Source of the DNA: a virus
IMG/VR virus record: IMGVR_UViG_3300037507_003276
Coordinates: 1 to 50,018 of that record
Length of the DNA stretch: 50,018 nt
Reading direction: 5' to 3' (one strand)
This document shows, piece by piece, positions 1-9,065 of this stretch (positions are counted from its first letter, which is position 1; each line of letters starts with the position of its first letter). The position numbers and the translations under genes are program-made. Below the pieces are notes generated by a model. It was not told the origin of the DNA. It made no database searches and was given only the letters and a program-made list of their open reading frames with translations.

Positions 1-517
1 CATAATCTTTGTAAGAAGCGCAGTAGAAAGCGCAGATAGTAAAATCGGATATTTACCAGGAACTATTGATGAGAAGTTTGAAGCATACATGGTACCTTTC
101 ATGGAAAAACTCGAAGAACTTTTAGATAAAGCATCAATCAACAGATTAAGAAATGATGAAAGATTTAATGCGACACCAGTAAATTATATTCGAGGTTTGC
201 ACTGGGCTACTAAATGTATTATTGTAGATGAATGTCAAAATATTAGTTTTCGTGAACTTATTACGACAATTACCAGAATGGGAGAATTTTCCAAAATAAT
301 CTTTTGTGGTGACCCCATGCAATCAGATTTACCAGAAAATAAAGCAGGTGGTTTTTCAAAAATTTGTGATCTTTTTACTTGTGAAGAATCTAAAAAATTC
401 GGTATTCATAGGTTTCAATTTACAAAAGAAGATATTGTAAGATCTGAATTTGTTAAATTTGTTGTTGAAAAATTAGAAAACGAAAAGAACACTTGGAAAC
501 CTTCGAATACTAAGTAA
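1..517 (+). CDS. phoH: PhoH-like ATPase, C-terminal part (5' end outside window)
   Basis: The frame is open from base 2 and lacks its start, so the first half, including the expected Walker A motif, is outside the window. The visible 171 residues carry the PhoH signature after the P-loop: an arginine-rich stretch, YLPGTIDEK, YMVPF, then the Walker B-like IIVDECQN and the sensor-like FCGDPMQSDLP. PhoH proteins are RecA-like NTPases, often fused to RNA-binding domains in bacteria and common as standalone phage genes; their role in phage is unknown. It is followed 7 nt downstream by a zinc-ribbon gene on the same strand. Confidence 0.93.
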   Translation, partial: IIFVRSAVESADSKIGYLPGTIDEKFEAYMVPFMEKLEELLDKASINRLRNDERFNATPVNYIRGLHWATKCIIVDECQNISFRELITTITRMGEFSKIIFCGDPMQSDLPENKAGGFSKICDLFTCEESKKFGIHRFQFTKEDIVRSEFVKFVVEKLENEKNTWKPSNTK

Positions 518-524
518 ATATAAC

Positions 525-707
525 ATGAACAACAACACCCATTATATGACGGTTGAAAACAGACCAATTGCTTGTCATTTTTGTGGCGCATCAATTCATG
601 GTAAAATCACCGAAAAAACAAACCCACAAGACAAACAAGTAGTAAAAGAATGTAAATGGGTTTGTGCTAGATGTGGCAATTTATCGAAGGTTGGTGTAGT
701 CAAGTAA
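525..707 (+). CDS. Small zinc-ribbon protein
   Basis: This 60-residue protein has a CxxC pair near residue 17 and a second CxxxCxxC cluster near residue 47, which form a plausible zinc ribbon. No enzymatic motif is visible. It starts 7 nt after phoH and its stop abuts the next start (TAAATG), so it sits in one transcription unit. Zinc ribbons this small often act as nucleic-acid or protein adaptors, but that is not shown here. Confidence 0.75.
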   Translation: MNNNTHYMTVENRPIACHFCGASIHGKITEKTNPQDKQVVKECKWVCARCGNLSKVGVVK

Positions 708-1205
708 ATGAATTTGGAAAAAATTATAGAAGAAGTCTATGATAGGGGTCCTGCACAGTATCCAGCATACAATGCACCACCAAGAAAAGACTTTGCTCCT
801 ATACCAACTAAAGACGGCTATAATTATCAAAACCAAAGAAACTTTCCAACTGATAATTTAACAACACCACCACCAGACGCATCAGTTGCTTTCCCTTGGC
901 CATTACAAACGATTGTGGATGATCTCTCAGACAGTTTTGTTTATTTAATGACGGGTATGTCTAAAATTGCACAATGCATTAAAAATAACCCAACATTAAC
1001 ACCAGAACAAAAAAGTGATTTAATTCAGCTATATGGAAAATCAAAAAAAGCCATTTCTTTGATTAAAGATGTGGGGTTAAAAATAGGTGAAATAACTAAT
1101 ATGGCAGAGCAACAACCATCACAGAATCCAGTTTTTGTTCCAAAAGATATACCAATAAACTCTTCTCCAATTCAAGGAAACACAATCCAAATTCAATTAC
1201 CTTGA
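708..1205 (+). CDS. Proline-rich hypothetical protein, possible virion component
   Basis: I do not recognise the family. The 165 residues have a proline/asparagine-rich first half (residues 15-65), a helical middle and a Pro/Gln-rich tail. The first residues (MNLEKIIEEVYDRG) resemble the amphipathic leaders described for the N-terminal-module family, though weakly. It begins directly at the preceding stop, without a Shine-Dalgarno sequence. Confidence 0.7.
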   Translation: MNLEKIIEEVYDRGPAQYPAYNAPPRKDFAPIPTKDGYNYQNQRNFPTDNLTTPPPDASVAFPWPLQTIVDDLSDSFVYLMTGMSKIAQCIKNNPTLTPEQKSDLIQLYGKSKKAISLIKDVGLKIGEITNMAEQQPSQNPVFVPKDIPINSSPIQGNTIQIQLP

Positions 1206-1213
1206 TTTTTAAG

Positions 1214-1242
1214 TTGACAAACTGTTTATAATTTGTTAACTT
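1214..1242 (+). promoter_or_regulatory. Sigma70-like promoter for the 1250 gene
   Basis: TTGACA is followed after 17 nt by TAACTT, and the ATG at 1250 lies only 7 nt beyond the -10 box. Transcription would start at or just before the ATG, giving a leaderless mRNA. Confidence 0.6.
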
Positions 1243-1249
1243 AGTATAA

Positions 1250-1666
1250 ATGAAAAAAGCTTTATTTTCAACAGCACTTGTATTTTCTATTTCTTCTTTG
1301 GGTGCATTTGGTTTTTATTTATTTGGTGTTAGTTTTTGGGGATCTTTTTTGTTAATGTTTGTTTTTCAATATGTTACCTTTTCTTTTTTAGCCAATATTA
1401 TTAACAACTATTTTGTTGAGAAAACTAAACAAAAACAATTAGAAAAATTAGAACCATTGTCCACAATATTAGAATGTGCATATTGTAATTCTAAAAATAT
1501 CATGACGTTTTTACCAGATGAAAACGAAAAAGTAGAATTTGATTGCGCTTCTTGTAAAAAGAAAAATTCTGTTAATATTCAATTTGTTGTTGCAAGAGTA
1601 ACAGAACCATTAAACATTCCGAGTGTAACAGGAGTTCCTTTAGTTGATGATAAAAAAGTTTCTTAA
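1250..1666 (+). CDS. Membrane protein with cytoplasmic zinc-finger domain
   Basis: The 138-residue protein begins with two hydrophobic segments (about residues 4-24 and 28-50) and continues as a soluble domain with paired CxxC motifs (CAYC near 76, CASC near 102), which probably bind zinc. It resembles small membrane zinc-ribbon proteins of large phages but no function can be assigned. The start is supported by the promoter just upstream. The next gene overlaps its end by 23 nt. Confidence 0.75.
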   Translation: MKKALFSTALVFSISSLGAFGFYLFGVSFWGSFLLMFVFQYVTFSFLANIINNYFVEKTKQKQLEKLEPLSTILECAYCNSKNIMTFLPDENEKVEFDCASCKKKNSVNIQFVVARVTEPLNIPSVTGVPLVDDKKVS

Positions 1667-1949
1667 ATATATGAAAAAAAATAAACAAAAAAAGTTTGAA
1701 GTAGTACATCAAGAAGCTTCTACTTGGGCCAAATGGATGTCTTTATACGAAGCAGTAAACATTATAGCTGATAAAGCCCAAGAAAAAAATATCCCATTTT
1801 CCAAGATTGAAATTAAACCACTAGAAGTTTACAAATATATGGAAGCAACGGAAAATATTTTTTTAAGAAAAATTCTAAGGGATGAATATCAAATAGATGT
1901 TTGTTATGATGATTTTTCAGAAAAGAACTTCAATTACGAAAAATATTAA
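1644..1949 (+). CDS. Hypothetical protein
   Basis: A 101-residue lysine-rich protein of unknown family. Its annotated start overlaps the preceding gene by 23 nt; the internal Met at 1671 would remove the overlap and is an alternative start. It ends convergently with the neck-protein gene, overlapping it by 4 nt. Confidence 0.65.
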   Translation: MMIKKFLKYMKKNKQKKFEVVHQEASTWAKWMSLYEAVNIIADKAQEKNIPFSKIEIKPLEVYKYMEATENIFLRKILRDEYQIDVCYDDFSEKNFNYEKY

Positions 1950-2575
1950 TATTCACCATAAACAGAAGTATTACTACAAGTATTATCATCAATGTAGTTG
2001 AAGTTGTTTAGAGAAGCCTGTTCGATTGTATCATTATCATCTAGACCGTTATTACCTTGTCCTGGTCCTGGACTTCCAGTTTCATAACTATAATCATAAC
2101 GTTTCGCTTTGAAAAACCAAACGTAATGACCACCAAGAGGATTAAATTGAAACTCATCAACAACTTCGGTTATTTCATATATTGTTGCGCCTCTTTTTGG
2201 ATAGTTGATTCTGTCAGCACCAAATTCCGTCAACCTCATCAAATCCCCCATTTTTGGTTCAGAAGATAATCCATACACCGCTGTAAAGTGTTTTGGGTGT
2301 ATAACTCCAGTTACATCACTATCTGCAACAATTCCAAATTTTGAAAGAAGATATGAATCATTATTTAAATTTAACATGACTACCATATCGTTTGGATTTC
2401 CAAAACCAGCACTAGGGTTTTCACCATAAAGATGATATGCACTACTTAAAGTTGTTTGGTTTGTGTAATATGTTACACCTTGTCCATATATACCAATTTG
2501 TTCATACCACCAACGATCAAAGTTTCTTCTTTCGTTGCCGTTAAGTCTTTTATCTAAAAATCTTAGCTTTTCCAT
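1946..2575 (-). CDS. T4 gp14-like neck protein
   Basis: Over the middle of the 209 residues I see the T4 gp14 pattern from memory: a LYGE segment, then SKFGI followed by an acidic DxDVT stretch, a PKMGDL segment and an IYEITEV/NPLG block. In T4, gp14 with gp13 closes the filled head and forms the neck to which the tail binds. The C-terminus is acidic and low-complexity and ends YGEY. The start at 2575 follows closely on the 2577 gene. The match is remote, so a related neck or connector role is also possible. Confidence 0.65.
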   Translation of the reverse strand: MEKLRFLDKRLNGNERRNFDRWWYEQIGIYGQGVTYYTNQTTLSSAYHLYGENPSAGFGNPNDMVVMLNLNNDSYLLSKFGIVADSDVTGVIHPKHFTAVYGLSSEPKMGDLMRLTEFGADRINYPKRGATIYEITEVVDEFQFNPLGGHYVWFFKAKRYDYSYETGSPGPGQGNNGLDDNDTIEQASLNNFNYIDDNTCSNTSVYGEY

Positions 2576-2576
2576 T

Positions 2577-2933
2577 TTATTGTCCCATATATTTTAAAAT
2601 ATATGTATCTGGTCCGGTCTTGTATAAATAAACTCCCAATTGTTTAATTGCTTTTTTTGGTTCTTCATCAGTTGGATATAAACCAAATTTATTCATAATG
2701 TCTTTTGCTTCAAATGGTGTTAAGTTTTCATCTTTTTTGTTTTTATAACAACTGGTAACTTTGGGATGAAGGTGTTCTTTTTCAGTTTCTTTACGAGCAA
2801 CAAAGTTAGCGTGTTTGCGATTTAATCCAGATCCTACCAATCTGTTTAAAGATTGATGATGGTGTGACCCTGTATTAGGACTAAGCAAATCCTTTTCTTG
2901 TTTATTCAAAGAGTAGTATGATTTAAAATCCAT
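2577..2933 (-). CDS. Hypothetical protein next to neck gene
   Basis: This 118-residue basic, histidine-rich protein has no family I recognise. It lies 1 nt upstream of the neck gene and downstream of a strong terminator, so it probably starts its own unit; a GTAAGTAC box 6 nt before its ATG resembles the late-promoter-like motif seen before other structural genes. Confidence 0.65.
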   Translation of the reverse strand: MDFKSYYSLNKQEKDLLSPNTGSHHHQSLNRLVGSGLNRKHANFVARKETEKEHLHPKVTSCYKNKKDENLTPFEAKDIMNKFGLYPTDEEPKKAIKQLGVYLYKTGPDTYILKYMGQ

Positions 2934-2950
2934 TACTAGTACTTACAAAG

Positions 2951-2977
2951 AAAAAACCCCGCGATTGCGGGGTTTTT
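2951..2977 (-). terminator. Rho-independent terminator (bidirectional)
   Basis: A CCCCGC/GCGGGG stem with a 4-nt loop is flanked by A6 and T5 runs, so it can terminate on either strand. It lies just after the 2999-3838 minus-strand gene, which it probably ends. Confidence 0.9.
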
Positions 2978-2998
2978 AACTTTATTTTAATATTTTAA

Positions 2999-3838
2999 TT
3001 AATTGTCAAACAATGTTTTTCCAACAGTTACTCCACCAACATTATCTTTTTTACTTTGAAGTTTTTTTACTGCTGGTTCTGTTGAATGTGATTTTAATTC
3101 TCCATCACAACCTTTTCCTGTTTGTGGTGTTTCGGCTGATTTACTTGTAACAGGAACTGCTCCCTTTACAACTTTGTTTGAATGACTGTTCAAACCTTTA
3201 TTGAGTTTTTCAGAATCAACTAAAGCATGTCCTACGACTTCAGCATCTACTGCTTCTTCTTTAACTTCTTCAGTTTCTTCGATTTCTTCACCTTCTTCAC
3301 CTTCTTCACCTTCTTCACCTTCTTCACCCAAATCTTCTGATTCTTCTTCGGAATTTTCGAGAACTCCCATCAAAGCTTCGTGAAGTTTTTCAGCTAATTC
3401 ACGACTTAGTGTGAGTGTTACTTCTTCGCCTTCTGTTTCTTCTGTTTCATCATCAAATTCATCAAGACCATCATCATTTGTATTCATATCAAATGATGAA
3501 TCTGGTTCCAAAGAATTGTCTTCAGTTGAGAAATTGAATGCTTCTTCTTCTTCTAAAATTTTATTAAAGAGAGCATCAAAAGGATTGGATGCTTCTCCTA
3601 ATTTTTTAGCTTCTCCGTCTGATCCATTTGATGTTAATTCGGCTGGAGCTTCTTCAACATCATCCATTTCACTGTCAGCATTTTCGGTTGCTGATTTTGG
3701 CGAAACTTTTTTAACAAGATTATTTTTCTTGTCTCCGTAAGGAGCATCGCTTGGTTTAGTTGTTGTACCTTTTACTTCGCTTGAAGGAACACCTTCCTCA
3801 AGGATTTTTAAGTATGCGTTTGCTAATGGATCATTCAT
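2999..3838 (-). CDS. Acidic likely virion/core protein with N-terminal module
   Basis: The 279-residue protein is very acidic and low in aromatics, with a Gly-Glu-Glu repeat near residues 171-185. Its N-terminus (MNDPLANAYLKILEEG) belongs to the shared N-terminal module family and ends in LEE-G, the kind of site cut by T4 prohead protease gp21. Acidity and the leader suggest a scaffold, core or internal head protein; this is inference. An ATAAATAA box at 3849-3856 precedes it. Confidence 0.75.
   Translation of the reverse strand: MNDPLANAYLKILEEGVPSSEVKGTTTKPSDAPYGDKKNNLVKKVSPKSATENADSEMDDVEEAPAELTSNGSDGEAKKLGEASNPFDALFNKILEEEEAFNFSTEDNSLEPDSSFDMNTNDDGLDEFDDETEETEGEEVTLTLSRELAEKLHEALMGVLENSEEESEDLGEEGEEGEEGEEGEEIEETEEVKEEAVDAEVVGHALVDSEKLNKGLNSHSNKVVKGAVPVTSKSAETPQTGKGCDGELKSHSTEPAVKKLQSKKDNVGGVTVGKTLFDN
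3284..3328. repeat. Five tandem 9-bp repeats inside the acidic gene
   Basis: The unit TTCTTCACC is repeated five times without change. On the minus strand it encodes Gly-Glu-Glu triplets. Copy number could vary by slippage without shifting the frame. Confidence 0.9.
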
Positions 3839-3882
3839 AGTTGTAATATTATTTATCTTGGTTTGTTCCCATTTCTATAAAA

Positions 3883-4389
3883 TTATTTCTTTTTATAACC
3901 AGTTTTTTTCTTTACCCCTTTGACACATTTTTCAAATTTTTCTGGGTTTTCTTTTTTACCACCTGTTGATTTGTTACATATTGCCCAAGGATTTCCCTTT
4001 TCTTTAGTTTCTTTTGATTCTCTTTGGATACTTTCTGGTTTATCCATACTATCAATATCATTGATATCAAATTCTTCAGATTGAGCACCAGCTTCATACT
4101 CTGCTACTTGAGAAACACTTTGAATGTTATCATTTACAATTGCAATTTTTTCTAATTGCCAAGGTTCTAAATGTGCGCCAGACTCCAATGAGTCTAAAAG
4201 AGATTTTGCGTGTTTACAGATAGCATAAAGATTAGATTTTGCCATAGCCTCTTCTTCTCTTTCTGCTAAATGATCACACGAAAAAGGAGCTTCAGGGTTT
4301 TCTTCTGGCATACCCATTTCAATATCGTTGTCTTTTGATAAAATGCTTGAATATGCATTTTCTAGTAAAATTTGGTCTTTTGATCTCAT
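3883..4389 (-). CDS. Likely structural protein with N-terminal module
   Basis: The 168-residue protein starts MRSKDQILLENAYSSIL, a clear member of the shared N-terminal module. Its C-terminus (NPWAIC, then a lysine-rich KCVKGVKKKTGYKKK end) resembles short basic tails seen on many T4-like phage proteins. The middle is acidic and helical. A perfect TATAAATA box lies 6 nt upstream of the ATG, implying late expression. Exact function unknown. Confidence 0.75.
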   Translation of the reverse strand: MRSKDQILLENAYSSILSKDNDIEMGMPEENPEAPFSCDHLAEREEEAMAKSNLYAICKHAKSLLDSLESGAHLEPWQLEKIAIVNDNIQSVSQVAEYEAGAQSEEFDINDIDSMDKPESIQRESKETKEKGNPWAICNKSTGGKKENPEKFEKCVKGVKKKTGYKKK

Positions 4390-4394
4390 TAATA

Positions 4395-5258
4395 CTATTT
4401 ATAGTATTCTATTAACATTTTTGCTTCTTTTTGAAGTTGTAACGTTTGCATCAATTCATAGTTTTCTTTATCAGCCACCCAAACAATATATGACTTTGGA
4501 ACTTTGAATGGTGAATTTTTTTCAATTATATATTGATATAAATTTAATTGAAGGCTGTATTTTATGTATTCACAATGAGACAAATATTGGATTGGTTTTA
4601 AAAATGTTTCATCTCTTGGATTTCTTTTTTTAATTTCTTTATTAGTTTTATAATCAAAAATAACTAATTCTTTTGTTTTCTTATTATAAGAAAGGTTGTC
4701 GATAGTTCCGCAAATACCATTTTCTTCATCACCAACAACAAACTCAGATTTAATTAATACATGATCTTTTTTCCACCAATCATAAAAATTTAAAAAATTT
4801 TTTATTAAATGTGCTAACTCTTTATAGTATTTTTCGGTTGATTGGTTATCATAAAAACTTTGATTAGAATCAAAAAATAATTTTAAAGATTTTGAATCTA
4901 TCGTGATTTGTTTTCTATTAAAATAATTTTCAACAAATAAATGAAATTCTGATCCCTTATGACATGAATAATTTTTTGCAAATTCCCATTCAGATAAAAC
5001 TTGTTCTACTGATTTTTGATCTCTTGTCGCAACAAAACCTGCAATTTTTTCAGATTCAAAAGGTTTTTCAAAATTTTTCAATAAACCAGAAACAGATTCT
5101 TTTGCTGGTTTATTATTAATTGTATAAGTGTGATTTTTATCAAAGAACTTTATATGAGAAAAAGATTCTTCCAATAAAATTAAATCGTCAAACCCCAAAT
5201 CCAATTTGTTTTTGATTTTCTTTTTTGGTATCTCCATAAAATTCAGTTTCTTTTTCAA
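4395..5258 (-). CDS. RecB/Cas4-like PD-(D/E)XK exonuclease
   Basis: The 287-residue protein carries the Cas4/RecB nuclease core: a GTIDNL acidic strand near residue 184 and the IFDYKTNK motif near 200, in which Asp and Lys would bind metal. It overlaps the upstream ATPase gene by 71 nt, so the true start may be Met8 or later. Adjacency to an AAA+ ATPase suggests they work together on DNA, perhaps in recombination or host DNA breakdown. Confidence 0.8.
   Translation of the reverse strand: MKKKLNFMEIPKKKIKNKLDLGFDDLILLEESFSHIKFFDKNHTYTINNKPAKESVSGLLKNFEKPFESEKIAGFVATRDQKSVEQVLSEWEFAKNYSCHKGSEFHLFVENYFNRKQITIDSKSLKLFFDSNQSFYDNQSTEKYYKELAHLIKNFLNFYDWWKKDHVLIKSEFVVGDEENGICGTIDNLSYNKKTKELVIFDYKTNKEIKKRNPRDETFLKPIQYLSHCEYIKYSLQLNLYQYIIEKNSPFKVPKSYIVWVADKENYELMQTLQLQKEAKMLIEYYK
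4396..4403 (-). promoter_or_regulatory. T4-late-type promoter box TATAAATA
   Basis: The minus strand reads TATAAATA, identical to the T4 late promoter consensus, 6 nt before the 4389 start codon. No -35 hexamer is seen, as expected for late promoters. Confidence 0.6.
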
Positions 5259-6384
5259 TATTATAAATTTCGCTTAATGTCATTGGTTTATTAATTTTTT
5301 CATCAATAGTCTTTTTAGAATATTTTAATTTTTTTGCTAATTTTTTTGCATCTTCTTCACTCAATGCTGTAAATTCATAATCCATTTGTAATCTTCCTTT
5401 TCTTTTCAATGCATCATCAACATCTTGTTTTGGACAATTATAAGTTACAATAACAGATGTTTTAAGAATATCGCTTAAAATTCCATCTGAAAGATTTAAA
5501 AGTGAAGATACTGCTGATGAATCCATGCCATCTCCAAGTCTTTTTAAAATTGCTTTTTCTGCATCTTCCAAAATAATAACAGAATTTGGTTTTTGGATGA
5601 GAGTGTGTAAACAATTAGGATCGGAAGTAAAATATTCGATCATTGTTGTTGGGATATAAATAAAGTCTCTTTTAACTTGCCCTGCCAAATATTTGATATA
5701 AGTTGTTTTTCCGGTACCTGGCAAACCATGAAACATGAATAAACCGTTGGGTTTTTCTTCCAATCTTTCTTTGATTTTTTTGTCAACATCAATAAAATTT
5801 TTTCCATAGTTTGATTCTAGATCAAGATTATCTGGAAGATTAATCGCAATAGGTTCAAAGTTGTAGTCACCATATTGATTTTTGATAAACAAGTGAACTT
5901 TAACTTCTTGAGCATCGTTAAGAGCAAACTGAGCAAAATCTTTTAGTGGGTATTCTTTCAAGTTTGCTGGTCCTATAATAGATAGTGTAAAAGTTTTAGT
6001 GTCTTTCTTTTTATCTTTAATTTGAATGCGTGAAAGAAATTCTAAATCATCGTCAAAAAATTCACTGTTGAAATTTTTAATATTTAATTTAACAAAAATG
6101 TCTTTGTATTTAAAAAGAAAAAACCCTCCGTGTGTTTTTTCGATTTCTCCAACTAAGATGCTTTCTAATTTGCCTGTATTGTAAAAATTAATAAGTTGAC
6201 CATGCTCAAACAAATAATCTAACACACCAGAACTAAAAACAGTTTCGAGATTATAAAAACAAGGAGCATAACCATAATGATTTGTAATAAATGTTTTAAG
6301 GGGAAACTCGTTACCCATTTCAGGTTTATAAAATTCTTTATCTTTGGGTATTGAAAAGACACTTTTTACTTTTAAAGAAATCAT
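5188..6384 (-). CDS. AAA+ ATPase (BCS1/FtsH-like ATPase domain)
   Basis: In this 398-residue protein the Walker A motif GLPGTGKTT lies near residue 220, Walker B VIILEDAEK near 270, and a second-region motif follows; an Arg-rich KRKGRLQMDYEF segment near 330 looks like the end of the AAA core. The N-terminal half is a separate, unknown domain. Such ATPases remodel proteins or nucleoprotein complexes. A weak promoter (TTGCTT-16-TAAACT) ends 6 nt before the ATG. Confidence 0.85.
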   Translation of the reverse strand: MISLKVKSVFSIPKDKEFYKPEMGNEFPLKTFITNHYGYAPCFYNLETVFSSGVLDYLFEHGQLINFYNTGKLESILVGEIEKTHGGFFLFKYKDIFVKLNIKNFNSEFFDDDLEFLSRIQIKDKKKDTKTFTLSIIGPANLKEYPLKDFAQFALNDAQEVKVHLFIKNQYGDYNFEPIAINLPDNLDLESNYGKNFIDVDKKIKERLEEKPNGLFMFHGLPGTGKTTYIKYLAGQVKRDFIYIPTTMIEYFTSDPNCLHTLIQKPNSVIILEDAEKAILKRLGDGMDSSAVSSLLNLSDGILSDILKTSVIVTYNCPKQDVDDALKRKGRLQMDYEFTALSEEDAKKLAKKLKYSKKTIDEKINKPMTLSEIYNIEKETEFYGDTKKENQKQIGFGV

Positions 6385-6462
6385 GCAAGTAGTTTAGCAG
6401 TTTTGAAGATAAAAGCAAACAAATAAATTGACTTTCCCTCAAAAAAGCTCATAATTCAACTC
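6385..6462. promoter_or_regulatory. Divergent promoter region
   Basis: On the plus strand, TTGACT-16 nt-CATAAT ends 7 nt before the 6463 ATG. On the minus strand, TTGCTT-16 nt-TAAACT ends 6 nt before the 6384 ATG. Both leave no room for a 5' leader. Confidence 0.55.
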
Positions 6463-6711
6463 ATGAAATATATTTTTGCGTTACTATTAATCTTAGTATA
6501 TTTGATTTTTGGGCCTATTTTGTTTATGTGGAGTTTAAATACACTGTTCAATATGAACATGTTATACACATTTAATAATTGGCTCGCAACTTATATTTTT
6601 TTAGTAATATTGAATATAGCCATTAACCCACATACGAAAATCGTCCAAATCCATAGCGATAAGTATAAAGATGAAAAAGCTGACCAAAAGACAATTGACT
6701 CAAATTCATAA
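6463..6711 (+). CDS. Small two-span membrane protein
   Basis: Two hydrophobic segments (about residues 3-26 and 40-57) are followed by a short charged tail in this 82-residue protein. The family is not recognised. It is first in a plus-strand run leading to the ribonucleotide reductase gene and its last 41 nt overlap the next gene. Confidence 0.7.
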   Translation: MKYIFALLLILVYLIFGPILFMWSLNTLFNMNMLYTFNNWLATYIFLVILNIAINPHTKIVQIHSDKYKDEKADQKTIDSNS

Positions 6712-7048
6712 TAGATGTTTAAATTTGATCAGAAGAAAACCTCCAACTTTTTTTATTTTTAAAAAAATGAGAGGGTTTGATGGTTCTTGTAATTGGACAG
6801 ATATTGAAATAGATCCAAGAACAAATTTAATATCAACTGCTTATCATGAATGTGTTCATTATTTGTATCCAGATTGGTGCGAAACCCAAGTTTTATATAC
6901 TGAATCTAGATTAATGAATACTTTGTCTGTTTTAGATATAACAAAATTTTTAAAATATTTAGCTATCAAAATATATCAAGGAGAGTTAAAAAAACTTGCA
7001 AAACGAAAAAAGAAAAAGAAAAAAATTTACAAAAAGATTAAAAAATGA
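6671..7048 (+). CDS. Zincin-like protein with HECVH motif
   Basis: The 125-residue protein contains YHECVHYLYPDWCE near residues 57-70, an HExxH zinc-metallopeptidase motif followed by a Glu or Asp that could be the third ligand. The last 25 residues are almost all lysine. Two other minus-strand genes in the window (11160 and 30964) have the same kind of motif. Protease activity is inferred only from the motif. Confidence 0.7.
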   Translation: MKKLTKRQLTQIHNRCLNLIRRKPPTFFIFKKMRGFDGSCNWTDIEIDPRTNLISTAYHECVHYLYPDWCETQVLYTESRLMNTLSVLDITKFLKYLAIKIYQGELKKLAKRKKKKKKIYKKIKK

Positions 7049-7084
7049 TATATTGATTATTGTAAAAATTATCTAATTAAAAAT

Positions 7085-9064
7085 ATGGAAAAAATTATTT
7101 CGGATTCGTTTGTTAAAAAATATTCTAACAAAAAAACTAATTGGGGTTTCAATGGACTTGGTTATATTGTTTATAAAAGAACATATGCTCGTTTAAAAGA
7201 CGATGGACAAAAAGAAGAGTGGCATGAAACAATTCAACGTTGTATCAACGGAGCACAAAAACTAGGTGCAGATTATACACAAGAAGAAGCCGAAAGACTG
7301 TTTGATCATATTTTCAACTTGCGTTGCAACTATGCAGGAAGAATGCTTTGGCAATTAGGAACAAACACAGTTGAGCGTTTTGGAGCAAATTCTTTATTGA
7401 ATTGTTGGAATGTGTCTATGAATGAACCAAAAGCATTTTTGTTTTTATTTGAAAATTTAATGCTTGGTGGTGGTGTCGGATTTTCTATTCGTAGAGAAGA
7501 TATTCACGAACTTCCTAAAATTAAAAAAGGTGTAACGATTACACATGAATGTACAAAAGATGCAAAGTTTATTATTCCAGATAGTCGTGAAGGCTGGATC
7601 GAACTTTTAGATCGAGTTCTTCATGCATTTTATGTAACAGGAAAATCTTTTAATTATTCTACAATCCTTATTCGTGGTGCAGGTGAAAAGATTCAAGGTT
7701 TCGGTGGACAAGCAAGCGGAGCAGGAATATTAATCGAAGGTATTGACAAAATTGCAAAAATCTTTCAAACAAGAGAAGGCAAAAAGCTTCGTTCTATCGA
7801 TGTATTAGATATTTGTAATATTATTGGAAGTATTGTTGTTTCTGGTAATGTTCGTCGCTCTGCCCAAATTGCTATAGGAGATCCTGATGATTATCTCTTT
7901 TTACGCGCCAAAAATTGGTCATTGGGAAATATTCCTAACTGGAGAGCAATGTCTAACAACACGATTTATGCTGATGACTTTTCCCACATCTCAAACGAGA
8001 TCTGGCAAAATGGTTATACAACAGATAAAGAAACTGGTTTTGCAAAAGGCGAACCTTATGGTTTCTTTAACCTTCCTCTTTCTCAAAAATATGGAAGAAT
8101 TAAAGATGGTCCAATGAAGGATTCTAGTCTTTATCCAACCGATGAAGACAATGTAGTTGGTACAAACCCATGTGGTGAAATTAGTCTTGCCTCTTATGAG
8201 TGTTGCAATCTCTCAGAACTTTATTTGAATAATATTTCAAACAAAGAAGAATTGGTTGATTGTGCCAGATTGCTTTATAAAACACAAAAAGCAATCGCTG
8301 CACTTCCATTCATTCACGATGAAACAAATAAAATTGTTCACAAGAACATGCGTCTTGGTTTGGGAGTAACTGGTGTTTGTCAAGCATTAGATAAAGTCGA
8401 TTGGCTTGACGATTGTTATAAAGAATTGAGAAAATTTGATAAAGAGTGGAGTAAACAAAAAGGATGGCCTCGTAGTATTAAACTTACAACAATTAAGCCT
8501 AGTGGAACATTAAGTCTTCTTGGTGGTGCTACACCAGGAATCCACCCCGCTTATTCAAAATATTATACTCGTCGTGTTCGTATGGCAAGTAATGATCCAT
8601 TAGTTCAATATTGCAGAGATATGGGATATCATACCGAATATGTCATCAATTTTGATGGCTCAGAAAATCATGATACCGTTGTTATTGAGTTTCCGTGCGA
8701 AACACCAGATGGTGCAATTTTTGCAGCAGATATGGGAGTTATCAAACAACTGGAAACAGTTAAAAAACTTCAAACTATTTGGTCAGATAATGCAGTTAGT
8801 GTTACCGCATATTACTCGGAAGAAGAACTTCCAGAGCTTAAAAAATGGTTAGAAGAAAATTATCAAAATTCAATTAAATCTGTAAGCTTTTTGTTGAGAC
8901 AAAATCACGGATTCAAACAAGCACCATACGAAGAAATTAATGGTGAAACATACGAAAAAAATAAAGCTAAAGTTAAACCAATTCAAACAATGAAATCTTC
9001 TGATATGGGAGAAGATGCTATTCAAGGTTTGGAATGTGAAGGCGGTGCATGTCCAATCAAATAA
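7085..9064 (+). CDS. nrdJ: Adenosylcobalamin-dependent ribonucleoside-triphosphate reductase (class II)
   Basis: The 659-residue enzyme makes dNTPs from NTPs with an adenosylcobalamin-generated thiyl radical. Diagnostic motifs are NCWN with Cys107 (one of the active-site disulphide cysteines), NPCGE with Cys363 and the following Glu (thiyl radical and catalytic Glu), SYECCN with the partner cysteine, KPSGTLSLLGG, and a C-terminal CEGGAC pair that re-reduces the active site. This is the monomeric RTPR (Lactobacillus leichmannii) type, slightly shorter than the 739-residue type enzyme. It needs oxygen neither present nor absent but depends on host or environmental B12. Confidence 0.93.
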   Translation: MEKIISDSFVKKYSNKKTNWGFNGLGYIVYKRTYARLKDDGQKEEWHETIQRCINGAQKLGADYTQEEAERLFDHIFNLRCNYAGRMLWQLGTNTVERFGANSLLNCWNVSMNEPKAFLFLFENLMLGGGVGFSIRREDIHELPKIKKGVTITHECTKDAKFIIPDSREGWIELLDRVLHAFYVTGKSFNYSTILIRGAGEKIQGFGGQASGAGILIEGIDKIAKIFQTREGKKLRSIDVLDICNIIGSIVVSGNVRRSAQIAIGDPDDYLFLRAKNWSLGNIPNWRAMSNNTIYADDFSHISNEIWQNGYTTDKETGFAKGEPYGFFNLPLSQKYGRIKDGPMKDSSLYPTDEDNVVGTNPCGEISLASYECCNLSELYLNNISNKEELVDCARLLYKTQKAIAALPFIHDETNKIVHKNMRLGLGVTGVCQALDKVDWLDDCYKELRKFDKEWSKQKGWPRSIKLTTIKPSGTLSLLGGATPGIHPAYSKYYTRRVRMASNDPLVQYCRDMGYHTEYVINFDGSENHDTVVIEFPCETPDGAIFAADMGVIKQLETVKKLQTIWSDNAVSVTAYYSEEELPELKKWLEENYQNSIKSVSFLLRQNHGFKQAPYEEINGETYEKNKAKVKPIQTMKSSDMGEDAIQGLECEGGACPIK

Positions 9065-9065
9065 T